A DNA stretch of 64,000 bases from an uncultured Flavobacteriales bacterium (GCA_913046365.1 CAJWRM010000010.1:1-64000), one strand, 5' to 3'. Counted from the stretch's first letter, positions 17,526 through 26,161 are shown. The notes: generated by a model not told the origin, from the letters alone. A program made the numbers and translations.

Positions 17526-17540
17526 AAAGCATTATGCTTT
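17526..17540. terminator. Small palindromic stem-loop between convergent genes
   Basis: AAAGC at 17526-17530 and GCTTT at 17536-17540 flank a 5-nt loop, followed by a T-rich run on the plus strand. It sits in the 17-nt gap and the stop codon of two converging genes, where a short bidirectional terminator would be expected. The 5-bp stem makes this weak evidence. Confidence 0.25.
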
Positions 17541-17780
17541 TGGTTTTCTTTTATCCTCTCTGGGGCCGCGTTTATAAATGATGAGTCCATTTAAAAAATT
17601 ACGAAGAATTTGGTCGTGACAATCCATATATTTCGGATGGTCTTCACTTCTAAAAAATGCACCTAGCTCACTTTTGCTGATCTCGAAATCAACCAGCGCT
17701 AATACCTTAACAATATCATCATCTCGCATTTTTAATGCTACCCGAAGCTTTTTTAAAATGTCATTATTTGTTAGGCCCAT
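17532..17780 (-). CDS. DUF1456 (YehS-like) protein, single-repeat form
   Basis: An 82-residue protein. The sequence LTNNDILKKLRVALKMRDDD, followed by IVKVLALVDFEISKSELGAFFRSEDHPKY and DQILRNFLNGLIIYKRG, matches the DUF1456 repeat. Escherichia coli YehS and most relatives carry two such repeats in ~150 residues; this protein has one, and ends in a basic tail (PREDKRKPKA). Function is unknown even for the family. It converges on the aminotransferase gene and lies 35 nt downstream of the glycosyltransferase on the same strand, so the two could be co-transcribed. Confidence 0.82.
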   Translation of the reverse strand: MGLTNNDILKKLRVALKMRDDDIVKVLALVDFEISKSELGAFFRSEDHPKYMDCHDQILRNFLNGLIIYKRGPREDKRKPKA

Positions 17781-17815
17781 AATCGTTGTATTTATTTCTA
17801 TTTAACTAATACCAT

Positions 17816-18898
17816 TTAGCTGATTTCACGTTCAATTTCCTTAAAAATTCGTTCGGCATCGAAACTCTGCTTTACAAATTTATTAGCCGCCACGCCTAAT
17901 TCCTGTCGAAGTTCTTTATCTTCCGACAACTGGATCACGGCATCAGCAAAGGGCAAAGGGTTTTGCTCGGACACTAAAGTTCCTGTTATACCGTCTTGTA
18001 TAATTTGGCTATTACTAGATATATTAAAGGCTATTGATGGCAATGAACACAAACCTGCCTCGGCAAGAACGTAGCCAAAACCTTCCCACAAAGAGGGTAA
18101 TAAAAAAATATCCCCGGACATGTAAAGGTCTTTAGGCCGCTCGATAAATCCTGTAAATAAAATATGCTCTGCAACACCTTTTGTCTTAGCTTTTTTCTTC
18201 AATTCGCCCTCTAAAGGGCCGCTTCCTCCTATCAAAAGTTTAAAACGAAGTTGTTTCTTTTTGAGCACTTCCGCTACGTCAATTAAGAACCCGTGGTTTT
18301 TTTGAGGAACGAGTCTTCCAAGAGTGCATAAGACCAGCTCACCTGCTTGTTTTGTATAAATAGGACTAAATGGCTCACTTAAAAACTTACCGAAATCAAT
18401 TCCATTTGGGATCAGCTTGATTTTACTTTTTGCAACGAGCTGGCCATTATTGGCATTTAAAGAAGCTTCTGTGGCTGGTGAGTTTACCAAAACTTTATGT
18501 ACTACACTTTGATACAAAAACCTATTCAAAATATTATTCTTAATTGCAATGTCGCTCCCTCTTCTAAAAATCACTTTAGGGAGCTTCAGAAGGTATGCTG
18601 CTATCCCTGCACTCTTTAAATCTCTTGGGGAATTCATGATGAGGTTATCTACATCGTAATGCTTTAAAAGACGGGCAATTCGATTGATGACGAGTGGATT
18701 CAAAAAGCTAAGGTTTGAGAGCTTAATAAAGCTTACCTCAATACCCAGTGCCTTTGCCTTTAATGCCAAAGCGCTATTTGGTGCTGCCACAACCAAGACA
18801 TTAAATCCTTTTTCATGAAGATAGGAGGCCACCTCAAGGTGCCACTTTTCTCCACCACCCCAGGCACTTACCGTATTAAAAAAACAATAATTGATCAT
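17816..18898 (-). CDS. Glycosyltransferase family 4
   Basis: A 360-residue GT-B enzyme. ATG at 18898 is chosen; a TTG at 18913 would add five residues. The N-terminal domain has NTVSAWGGGEKWHLEVASYL (acceptor/GGxE loop) and RRGSDIA. The C-terminal donor domain has LVPQKNHGFLI, KLLIGGSGPLEGEL, HILFTGF, and the E-x7-E signature LLPSLWEGFGYVLAEAG. These are the marks of nucleotide-sugar-dependent retaining GT4 enzymes used in LPS, exopolysaccharide or glycolipid synthesis. It is isolated from other glycan genes, so the pathway is unclear. It diverges from the HxlR regulator across a 173-bp gap. Confidence 0.92.
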   Translation of the reverse strand: MINYCFFNTVSAWGGGEKWHLEVASYLHEKGFNVLVVAAPNSALALKAKALGIEVSFIKLSNLSFLNPLVINRIARLLKHYDVDNLIMNSPRDLKSAGIAAYLLKLPKVIFRRGSDIAIKNNILNRFLYQSVVHKVLVNSPATEASLNANNGQLVAKSKIKLIPNGIDFGKFLSEPFSPIYTKQAGELVLCTLGRLVPQKNHGFLIDVAEVLKKKQLRFKLLIGGSGPLEGELKKKAKTKGVAEHILFTGFIERPKDLYMSGDIFLLPSLWEGFGYVLAEAGLCSLPSIAFNISSNSQIIQDGITGTLVSEQNPLPFADAVIQLSEDKELRQELGVAANKFVKQSFDAERIFKEIEREIS

Positions 18899-19051
18899 TG
18901 CATTTTTTTTCAAGTTAAAGTTAGCGAGTATTATTGCCGATAAAACAATAAGGCTTTCATATTTATACTCATTTATACACTTCTCACCATTTTATTCAAT
19001 TGCGTTTTGCAAGTGATGCTAAAATTATAGCTATCTTGTGTTTGTTATAAT

Positions 19052-19061
19052 GTTTATAAAC
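19052..19061. promoter_or_regulatory. 10-bp perfect palindrome upstream of the HxlR gene
   Basis: GTTTATAAAC is its own reverse complement and ends 10 nt before the ATG of the HxlR-type regulator at 19072. HxlR family members commonly bind short inverted repeats in their own promoter region, so this is a candidate operator. A loose -7-like TATCTTG lies about 20 nt upstream. Short A/T-rich palindromes also occur by chance. Confidence 0.3.
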
Positions 19062-19071
19062 CGTTCACTTT

Positions 19072-19506
19072 ATGGCTCATTCTTTTCGCTGTGACTGCCC
19101 TATTACCTCCGCCCTTGACGTTCTAGGGGACAAATGGACCTTAGTTATTGTCAAACAAATGCTCATTGACGGAAAAAAAACCTTTAAGGAATTTGTTGAG
19201 GCAGAAGAAGCGATTGCAACTAATATTTTAACCGATCGGCTAAAAAAAATTGAAGAAAAAGGAATCATCAAGCGGTTAAGCCTGCCAGAAAACAAAAAAT
19301 CTAAGCATTATCATTTAACCGAAAAGGGTTTGGGCTTGACTCCTGTTATTTTAGAAATGGCCATCTGGAGCGATGGAAATCTAAGGGACCTTCATCCAGA
19401 CCTGAGTACAGAAAACCCAATAGAGTATATAAAGCTCAATAAAGCATCCTTTGTAAACATCCTGCAGGAACGCTACAAAGAAAGGATTAGTCAAACCCAA
19501 TACTAA
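19072..19506 (+). CDS. HxlR-family winged-helix transcriptional regulator
   Basis: A 144-residue protein. The N-terminal CDCPITSALDVLGDKWTLVI is the defining HxlR/DUF24 motif, with the Cys pair at 7 and 9 and the GDKWTLxI segment. It is followed by KKTFKEFVEAEEAIATNIL and TDRLKKIEEKGIIKR (recognition helix and wing) and YHLTEKGLGLTPVILEMAIW. These regulators often sense electrophiles or oxidants through the N-terminal Cys. The stop codon directly abuts the ATG of the thioesterase gene, so the pair is surely co-transcribed and the thioesterase may be part of its regulon. Confidence 0.93.
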   Translation: MAHSFRCDCPITSALDVLGDKWTLVIVKQMLIDGKKTFKEFVEAEEAIATNILTDRLKKIEEKGIIKRLSLPENKKSKHYHLTEKGLGLTPVILEMAIWSDGNLRDLHPDLSTENPIEYIKLNKASFVNILQERYKERISQTQY

Positions 19507-19944
19507 ATGGATACAGCACATTATAGAAAACTCGAAAAAATGTATTTGGGCGCAAACGTCAATACAAAAATATTTGATACCACTACTTGTAAAATTGAAG
19601 CTGAAAAAGCAACCATCACACTAGAGATTTGTGAAAACTATTTCCACGCACTGGGAGCTATACATGGGGCGGTGTACTTTAAAATGTTAGATGACGCTGC
19701 ATATTTCGCTGTAAGCTCATTTGTAAAAGATTGCTTTATGCTTACTTCTTCTTTCAATATAAATATTCTAAGACCAGTCTCTAAAGGCAAGCTAACCGCC
19801 GTAGGAACGATTCGATATAAGTCTTCCAATCTCTTTACAGCAGACGCGAAGCTTTATAATCAAGAAGGGAAAGAAGTCGCTTTTGGGACGGGTAACTTTG
19901 CGAGAAGCAAAATGCCTTTATCTGAAGAGGTCGGCTATAAATAA
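19507..19944 (+). CDS. PaaI-like hotdog-fold acyl-CoA thioesterase
   Basis: A 145-residue hotdog protein. The motif LGAIHGAVYFKMLDDAAYFAV (shortened here: HGAVYFKMLDDAAYFA) supplies the central helix and the catalytic Asp of the PaaI/4HBT group; SFNINILRPVSKGKLTAVG and FGTGNFARS form the remaining sheet. Relatives hydrolyse short or aromatic acyl-CoA esters. It starts at the base after the regulator's stop codon. It converges with the bestrophin-like gene, leaving 7 nt between stops. Confidence 0.88.
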   Translation: MDTAHYRKLEKMYLGANVNTKIFDTTTCKIEAEKATITLEICENYFHALGAIHGAVYFKMLDDAAYFAVSSFVKDCFMLTSSFNINILRPVSKGKLTAVGTIRYKSSNLFTADAKLYNQEGKEVAFGTGNFARSKMPLSEEVGYK

Positions 19945-19951
19945 GCCTGGT

Positions 19952-20821
19952 TTAATCGGCTAGAATTTCATGTACATTCTCCTTTATTTTTTGGCTCAAC
20001 CCATCTGTAGGAAGGTCGTTGTCGTCCGTTCCGAAAGGATCCTCAATTTCCTCTGCTAAAATCTCCATACTCACCAAAATATAAAAGACAAATATAGACA
20101 CCAAAGAGGAGTAGTAACCGAAAGAGTTTACAAATGCTAAGGGTAAGGTTGTGACATAAATGAAAATGAACTTCTTAAAGAAAATACTATACGAGTACGG
20201 AATAGGTGTATTTTTAATGCGCTCACACGCTCCAATAATATCAGAAAAGGTTTTCATATTAGTGTCTACGACAATATAACCCTCTTCCGATAACACCCCT
20301 GATTTTTTCAACCCTTCCAGCCTTTCATAAATTCGCTTTAGAATGTAATTGGGTTTATGGTCATAGCCCGAGATTTCTTCAAGCTCCTCAGAACTCAGCT
20401 CAAGCTGGTCAACATCAACACCATTTCGAAGGTGCTCTTTCATAGCAAATGCATAATTTGAAATCATTCTTTTGAAATACGCACGATCATCTTTATTAGA
20501 GCAAACCGTATTAATTTTTAACGATAGGTTTCGCGTGTTATTTACAAGTTCACCCCATTTTTTTCTACCTTCCCACCAGCGGTCATATGCTGTATTTGTT
20601 CTAAACACAAGAAGTAAGGAAAGGGCGAATCCGACCAAAGAATACACCTGCATTAGACTATCAAAAGGCTCCGTGTTTTCTATATATTTTACCTCTAGAT
20701 GAGCAATGCCTAGGGTTAATAACCCTATTGCAATGAGCTCCTTCCAAAGCTTAGATAAGGTATCACTCTGGTTAAGGGAAATAATGTGCTTGAACCAACT
20801 TTTAGGGTTGTACTTTATCAT
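19952..20821 (-). CDS. Bestrophin-like (RFP-TM/UPF0187) ion channel
   Basis: A 289-residue membrane protein from ATG 20821. An in-frame ATG at 20896 would prepend 25 residues that look unlike the family, whose members usually begin MIKYNPKxW. Bestrophin hallmarks: IIxLNQSDTLSKLWKELIAIG, the pore-lining helix region SLVGFALSLLLVFRTNTAYD with RWWEGRKKWG, and the acidic C-terminal EILAEEIEDPFGTDDNDLP. About four TM segments are visible. Bacterial homologues form pentameric channels, some cation-selective. It converges with the thioesterase and diverges from the acetyltransferase. Confidence 0.9.
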   Translation of the reverse strand: MIKYNPKSWFKHIISLNQSDTLSKLWKELIAIGLLTLGIAHLEVKYIENTEPFDSLMQVYSLVGFALSLLLVFRTNTAYDRWWEGRKKWGELVNNTRNLSLKINTVCSNKDDRAYFKRMISNYAFAMKEHLRNGVDVDQLELSSEELEEISGYDHKPNYILKRIYERLEGLKKSGVLSEEGYIVVDTNMKTFSDIIGACERIKNTPIPYSYSIFFKKFIFIYVTTLPLAFVNSFGYYSSLVSIFVFYILVSMEILAEEIEDPFGTDDNDLPTDGLSQKIKENVHEILAD

Positions 20822-20916
20822 AAAAAATAATTTCTCCAAAAATACAAAAGATGATTCTTTACACGTAGTTAAAGCGTGATTTTGTAACTTCGACATTCAC
20901 AAAAAAACGAATCGCG

Positions 20917-21432
20917 TTGATAGAGAATTTGCAATTCAGAAAAGCAATCGCTAGTGATCTTCCATTCATTTGGGACATTTTAAAGCAGGCGATCTCAAGA
21001 AGAAAAAAAGACGGAAGCAATCAATGGCAAGATGGTTATCCAAACCCCTCGGTTATCGAAGGAGATATTGCTAAAGGCTGTGGATTCGTGCTTTTGGAGA
21101 AAAAAACAATTGTTGGATATACTGCTATTCTTATAAACGATGAGCCCGAGTATGCAAGGCTAGAGGGTGAATGGCTTAGCAACGAGGACTTTGTGGTTTT
21201 TCATCGTGTTGCCATTTCACAAGGGCGCTTGGGAACGGGGCTTGCTAAAAAACTGTTTTTACACATCGAAAACTTTGCAAAGCACCATAAAATCAATAGC
21301 GTTAAGGCGGATACAAACTTTGATAACCCCGCTATGCTTGCGCTTTTCGACAAGCTAGGATACAAGTACTGTGGGCAGGTTTACTTTAGGGGTAGTCCTA
21401 GAAGAGCTTACGAAAAATTGCTCCAGTCGTAG
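20917..21432 (+). CDS. GNAT-family N-acetyltransferase
   Basis: A 171-residue protein. The start is TTG at 20917, as there is no earlier ATG and the only later one is deep in the domain; TTG at 20929 is also possible. The N-terminal LQFRKAIASDLPFIWDIL is typical of GNATs. The acetyl-CoA binding motif A is RVAISQGRLGTGLAKKL, followed by VKADTNFDNPAMLALFDKLGY (motif B). Substrate unknown. The kinase/phospho-lyase fusion follows 16 nt later, so they may share a transcript. Confidence 0.88.
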   Translation: MIENLQFRKAIASDLPFIWDILKQAISRRKKDGSNQWQDGYPNPSVIEGDIAKGCGFVLLEKKTIVGYTAILINDEPEYARLEGEWLSNEDFVVFHRVAISQGRLGTGLAKKLFLHIENFAKHHKINSVKADTNFDNPAMLALFDKLGYKYCGQVYFRGSPRRAYEKLLQS

Positions 21433-21448
21433 GGGTTGTGTTTAGCTT

Positions 21449-23716
21449 ATGAAAGATGTTATTATAAAAGAATTTGGAATCCTACCGCTTGAGATCAAAA
21501 AGCTGAACGGATACGAAAATGAAAATTACCTCATTAAAACAGAAGATACTCGATATATATTCAAGACCTACCCAGCGGCAAAAAACACAATATCACTTCT
21601 TAATGCAGAGTGTGATGCCTTGCTTTATTTACAAAATAAAAAAGCCGCAAAAACCCCCCTTCCTGTTCCCTTTTTATCGGGAGAATATGTCAAGGCGATT
21701 GGTCTAGAAAACACACAAAAGTGCTGTCGAATGTTGTCGTTTTTACCAGGGAGATTTTTGGGAGAAATAGAACCCAACAAAGCCCTTATGGGTAACCTCG
21801 GGACGTTTCTTGCAGGGGTCAATCAGAAACTTATTGGCTTTGATAGTGATGCCATTCGCGCGCGAAAATATGAGTGGGACCTCCAAAACCTAAGCCTCAA
21901 TAGAAAGTATATTTCCACTATTCCCGAGCCAAAACAAAGACAGGTGGTCGCTTACTTCTTCCAAAAATTCGATCTGCTCGTTGCTCCAATTATCCCTGAG
22001 CTCCGAAAAGCATATATTCACAGCGACTTCAACGAATGGAATGTCTTGGTAGAGGAGGATCAAGCACTTGGTTTAATTGATTTCGGGGACATGGTTTATT
22101 CTCCTTTAGTCAACGAGGTCGCCACTGCACTGAGCTATTTAAGCTATGACAAAGACTCTTTTTTTGATTGGGTTACACCTTTTTTAAAAGCATATCACAA
22201 AGTCATTCCTCTTCATAAAAAAGAGATTGGCTTATTGTATTATCTTATTGCAACAAAGCTTTGTATTAGTGTTTGTCAGTCGGCAAAAGCAAGAGTTTTA
22301 CAACCAGAAAACAAGTATGCGTCTGCAAGCGAAAAAAACGCTTGGAGAATGTTGCATAAACTACTTGTGCTAAATCCGATTGCTGTTGAAAACCATTTTT
22401 TAGAAACGCTCGGTTTAAGCAAAGAAAAAACAGTAGACGTTGCACAAAAAATAAAAGCCCGAGAGCGCCATTTTAGCCGGGTTTTATCAATGAGCTACAA
22501 GCAACCCATTTATATGTCAGGAGCTGCGTTTCAATACATGTATGATGGCTACGGAAACACCTTTTTAGATGCTTATAATAATATACCCCACGTAGGGCAC
22601 TCACACCCTAAAGTAGTAGCTGCTGGCCAAAAACAAATGGGGACGCTAAACACCAATACTAGATACCTATATGACTTGCTACCGAAATATGCTAACGTCT
22701 TATTACAAAAGCTTCCAAAAAAACTCAACAAAATTTTCTTTGTAAATTCAGGTAGCGAAGCCAACGACCTAGCCATTAGAATGGCTAAAAATCACAGCGG
22801 AAAAGAAAACATAATGGTCTTAGAGCACGGTTACCACGGCCACACACAAACGGGTATTGATATTAGTGACTACAAGTTCAACAATCCAAAAGGGCAAGGG
22901 AAGAAAAGTCACATCATAAAAGCGCCTATTCCGAAAGAATATATGGGGAGGTTCGAAGGGTCCGAGCAGCCAGGAGTTCTTTATGCCAAAGAGGCTATTA
23001 AACAGCTTAATAATACTCAGAATGGAATTGCTGCTTTTATTGCAGAACCGATTGTCGGTTGTGGCGGACAGGTTCCACTGGCTCCTGGATATTTAAAAAC
23101 ACTATATCCTGAGGTTAGAAAAAAAGGAGGTTTGTGTATTAGTGATGAGGTTCAAACTGGGTTTGGAAGACTTGGTTCTGTTTTTTGGGGTTACGAACTT
23201 CATGGTGTTGAGCCCGATATTGTTGTCATTGGAAAACCTATGGGGAACGGACATCCTATGGGGGCTGTTATAACCTCTGAAGAGGTTGCGACCTCTTTCG
23301 AAAAAGGGGTCGAGTTTTTTAGCTCTTTTGGTGGAAATCCTGTGTCCTGCGCGATTGGCATGGCGGTATTAGAGGTTATCGAAGAGGAAAAACTGCAGCA
23401 AAATGCATTAGAGGTTGGTGTTTATTATACTTCCCTTTTAAAAGAATTACAAAAAGATGATGCGCGCATCGGAGATGTTCGGGGAGAAGGTTTATTCCTT
23501 GGTATTGAGCTAATAAACGAGCAAGATAAACCAAATACTAAACTGGCCCAGTATTTAAAAAACGAGCTTCGCAAGCGTCATGTGCTCATTAGCACGGATG
23601 GCCCTGCAGACAGTGTCCTAAAAACTAAACCGCCACTTGTTTTTAATAAAACAAATGCTGAACTCGTCGTTTCTGAAATAAGCCGTGCATTAAAAAAAGC
23701 ACCACGAGAAGAATAA
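21449..23716 (+). CDS. Fused APH-type kinase and class III aminotransferase-fold phospho-lyase
   Basis: A 755-residue two-enzyme protein. Residues 1-330 form an aminoglycoside-phosphotransferase/choline-kinase-like domain: ATP-lysine in YIFKTYP (Lys39), Brenner motif HSDFNEWNVL (191-200, catalytic Asp193) and LIDFGDM (Asp211). Residues ~340-755 are a class III PLP enzyme: NSGSEANDLAIRMAK, EHGYHGHTQTGID, AEPIVGCGGQVPL, SDEVQTGFGR (Asp565), and PLP-lysine in VVIGKPMGNGHPMG (Lys595). Such fusions are known, and match human hydroxylysine kinase (HYKK) plus phosphohydroxylysine or phosphoethanolamine phospho-lyases (PHYKPL/ETNPPL). The likely reaction pair is ATP-dependent phosphorylation of an amino alcohol, then PLP-dependent elimination of phosphate and ammonia to an aldehyde. 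The actual substrate is unproven. Confidence 0.87.
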   Translation: MKDVIIKEFGILPLEIKKLNGYENENYLIKTEDTRYIFKTYPAAKNTISLLNAECDALLYLQNKKAAKTPLPVPFLSGEYVKAIGLENTQKCCRMLSFLPGRFLGEIEPNKALMGNLGTFLAGVNQKLIGFDSDAIRARKYEWDLQNLSLNRKYISTIPEPKQRQVVAYFFQKFDLLVAPIIPELRKAYIHSDFNEWNVLVEEDQALGLIDFGDMVYSPLVNEVATALSYLSYDKDSFFDWVTPFLKAYHKVIPLHKKEIGLLYYLIATKLCISVCQSAKARVLQPENKYASASEKNAWRMLHKLLVLNPIAVENHFLETLGLSKEKTVDVAQKIKARERHFSRVLSMSYKQPIYMSGAAFQYMYDGYGNTFLDAYNNIPHVGHSHPKVVAAGQKQMGTLNTNTRYLYDLLPKYANVLLQKLPKKLNKIFFVNSGSEANDLAIRMAKNHSGKENIMVLEHGYHGHTQTGIDISDYKFNNPKGQGKKSHIIKAPIPKEYMGRFEGSEQPGVLYAKEAIKQLNNTQNGIAAFIAEPIVGCGGQVPLAPGYLKTLYPEVRKKGGLCISDEVQTGFGRLGSVFWGYELHGVEPDIVVIGKPMGNGHPMGAVITSEEVATSFEKGVEFFSSFGGNPVSCAIGMAVLEVIEEEKLQQNALEVGVYYTSLLKELQKDDARIGDVRGEGLFLGIELINEQDKPNTKLAQYLKNELRKRHVLISTDGPADSVLKTKPPLVFNKTNAELVVSEISRALKKAPREE

Positions 23717-23837
23717 TACGGTCAGAAATAAAAGGTCTAATAATCAGGGGTTTATTTAGTCTTCTTAAAAAAATGTGCTTTCTTTACTTCATTGTTTTTA
23801 GTTAAATCATTTTTTGTAAACCAAATAAAAATCACTT

Positions 23838-25007
23838 ATGAAAAACCTGTTCCTTCTCGTTATTGTGTGTTCCTTTCAACTGCAAGCACAAAATATTGAC
23901 GATAACTTCATTACATTCCCTTATACGCAAGTTCCTTTAATTCCTATTGACCAAGGAAGTCGATCTGTTCGTTTTTCAGTTGAGCAGGATGTTGACAAGG
24001 CAAACCAAGATAGCACCGCCAACTACCACGTAAAAGTTTCAAACGCACAGCGTTTGTACGAGCAGAGAATGTCTACCTGGTATGGACAAATGTCATTGCT
24101 TCAACAGCAAGAAAACACAAGTGGGATATCTCAAACGGCTAGTTATCCAATAAAGCCTTATTTAAAATACATCCCCTCGCCGATCATGAACTCTATTAGT
24201 GTTGAAAACTTATCGTCTACGTCAGAGTCTTTAAATATTCCAGGCTTTGAAAAAGGAGGGGGCGGACTTTTAGTAAGTTTTAAAATATTACCGTTACGCG
24301 ACTTTCGCATTAACCACAAAAAATCAGGTGCCGGGGCCCAAACGAAATATGCTTATTCATGTACCTTTTATTTATCTGTTAAAATGGAGGTTTATAGCCC
24401 AGATGGAACAATGATTTTCGAGCGTTTGGTTGGAAATTCTAAAAGAACTAAGGTTTTGGGGAAATATAAAAGCAAATATGCCTTTTCAGATTGGTTTATG
24501 AAAAACCGTTCGGATGTATATTCACAGGCGGAAAATCAAGGAAGAGTTACGGCAATTCAATCTGCCTCAAAAGTTTTAGAAAGCCAATTTGGTTTCGTAA
24601 ATAAATCTCGCCGAGCAGAAGTTTATTCAATAAAAAAATACAAAGATTATGATTATTCAGATGTGGCTTCGGCGTACAACAAAACGAACGAAGCGCTGCT
24701 TCTCGTAGGTGGTTCACCTGACAGGTCTAGCGCATATGCAAGCCTGAAAGAAGCACGGAACATGTGGTCAGCAATTCTTGAAGAAAGCAACATACAAAAC
24801 AGAAAAGAACGCATAAATGGAAAAGTTTCGGCAATTATCTGGTGTAATATTGCTGAAATATCTATGTGGATGGGAGATTTTAACAATGTTGATATACATG
24901 TTCAGAACATAAGAAACTCGGGTGTTTTCAAAGCTAAAAATCATATTAACGGAGAAACCTCTTTTTATAAGGACCAAAGAACGCGTTGGGATGCCAACTT
25001 TGAATAG
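23838..25007 (+). CDS. Secreted protein of unknown function
   Basis: A 389-residue protein with a signal peptide (MKNLFLLVIVCSFQLQAQ). I recognise no family. The N-terminal half is rich in Ser, Gln and beta-type segments (FITFPYTQVPLIPIDQGSRS; YSCTFYLSVKMEVYSPDG), followed by FSDWFMKNRSDVYSQAENQG. The C-terminal ~130 residues look helical and TPR-like (SAYNKTNEALLLVGG, AYASLKEARNMWSAILEESN, IIWCNIAEISMWMGDF). There is no T9SS tail or lipobox, so it is probably periplasmic or exported to the outer membrane. It stands alone: 121 bp upstream, 38 bp before the Rieske gene on the same strand. Confidence 0.7.
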   Translation: MKNLFLLVIVCSFQLQAQNIDDNFITFPYTQVPLIPIDQGSRSVRFSVEQDVDKANQDSTANYHVKVSNAQRLYEQRMSTWYGQMSLLQQQENTSGISQTASYPIKPYLKYIPSPIMNSISVENLSSTSESLNIPGFEKGGGGLLVSFKILPLRDFRINHKKSGAGAQTKYAYSCTFYLSVKMEVYSPDGTMIFERLVGNSKRTKVLGKYKSKYAFSDWFMKNRSDVYSQAENQGRVTAIQSASKVLESQFGFVNKSRRAEVYSIKKYKDYDYSDVASAYNKTNEALLLVGGSPDRSSAYASLKEARNMWSAILEESNIQNRKERINGKVSAIIWCNIAEISMWMGDFNNVDIHVQNIRNSGVFKAKNHINGETSFYKDQRTRWDANFE

Positions 25008-25045
25008 GGTACTTTTTGTTTTATATTTAAGCTAAAACCTAACTT

Positions 25046-26143
25046 ATGTTTGACTTTCATGTACATGAAAACATTGCAAAAGCAGAAACGCTACCAGCCT
25101 CTTTCTACAGGGAAGATGCGGTTTTCGAGGGGCTTAAAAGACGGGTTTTTAGGCACTCATGGCAGTGGAAGGGTTGTGCAAAAGAGCTTTTTCCTGTTGA
25201 TGATTACGTTCAACCCATGTCGTTTTTAGATGACTTTATTGAAGAACCTGTTTTTTTAAAAAAGAACGGTGAGAATGAAGAAATCAACTGCTTTTCAAAT
25301 GTTTGTACACATCGAGGAAACCTAATCTTTCATCATGAGTGTCGTTCTAAACGTATTTCCTGTGGATACCATGGTCGACAGTGGAAGAAAGATGGAGAAT
25401 TAAAGTTTATGCCTGAGTTTAATGACGTAGAAGATTTTCCTCGTGCATGTGACCACCTTAGAAAATATCCAACAGCGAAGCTTGGACCGCATGTTTTCGC
25501 TTCTCTCAACCCTTCTTTTTCAATTGAAAACGTTTTTGACAAAATGAAAGAACGTATAGGGTTTTTGCCACTAGAAGAATTTAAATATGATTCCAAGCAC
25601 AGCAAAGATTACCTTATCAATTGTCATTGGGCATTATACTGTGATAATTACCTTGAAGGATTCCATATTCCTTTCGTTCACGATGACTTAAATGATGTTT
25701 TGGACTATGGAAGCTATAAAACTGAACTTTTTGAAAACGGATCCTTACAAATCGGCTATTCAAAAGGAGGGGAAGATGTTTTTGATCTTCCTTTAGGACA
25801 CCCGGACGAAGGAAAACACGTGGCGGCATATTATTATTGGATTTTTCCTAATATGATGTTTAATTTTTATCCGTGGGGGCTATCTATCAATGTTGTTAAA
25901 CCCCTCTCAAAAAATAAGACAAGGGTTGTTTTTAAGTCATTTGTTTGGGATAACTCGAAATTAAGCGATGGCGCCGGGGCCGTCCTTGACAAGGTAGAAA
26001 GAGAAGATGAATTTGTTGTTGAGGGGGTCCATAAAGGACTTCAATCTAAAACCTATCAAACCGGTCGGTTTTCTCCTACTCGAGAACAGGGTGTACACCA
26101 TTTTCACAGACTTTTAGCGAAGCACCTGCAGCAAGACTCATAA
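25046..26143 (+). CDS. Rieske non-heme iron oxygenase, alpha subunit
   Basis: A 365-residue protein. The Rieske [2Fe-2S] ligands are in CTHRGN (Cys87, His89) and CGYHG (Cys106, His109). The catalytic domain has CDNYLEGFHIPFVHDD, giving the mononuclear iron ligands His207 and His212 with bridging Asn/Asp at 200-201. This is the ring-hydroxylating dioxygenase/choline-monooxygenase/carnitine-oxygenase superfamily. No reductase or ferredoxin partner lies nearby. The next gene, an ECF sigma factor, begins 18 nt downstream on the same strand, so the oxygenase may be the first gene of that operon. Substrate unknown. Confidence 0.9.
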   Translation: MFDFHVHENIAKAETLPASFYREDAVFEGLKRRVFRHSWQWKGCAKELFPVDDYVQPMSFLDDFIEEPVFLKKNGENEEINCFSNVCTHRGNLIFHHECRSKRISCGYHGRQWKKDGELKFMPEFNDVEDFPRACDHLRKYPTAKLGPHVFASLNPSFSIENVFDKMKERIGFLPLEEFKYDSKHSKDYLINCHWALYCDNYLEGFHIPFVHDDLNDVLDYGSYKTELFENGSLQIGYSKGGEDVFDLPLGHPDEGKHVAAYYYWIFPNMMFNFYPWGLSINVVKPLSKNKTRVVFKSFVWDNSKLSDGAGAVLDKVEREDEFVVEGVHKGLQSKTYQTGRFSPTREQGVHHFHRLLAKHLQQDS

Positions 26144-26161
26144 TTGATAGGGGAAACATAG

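Noticed and set aside
25817-25822. CACGTG core, possible third parS
   Set aside because: The flanking bases do not match the 16-bp parS, and it lies inside the Rieske coding sequence.
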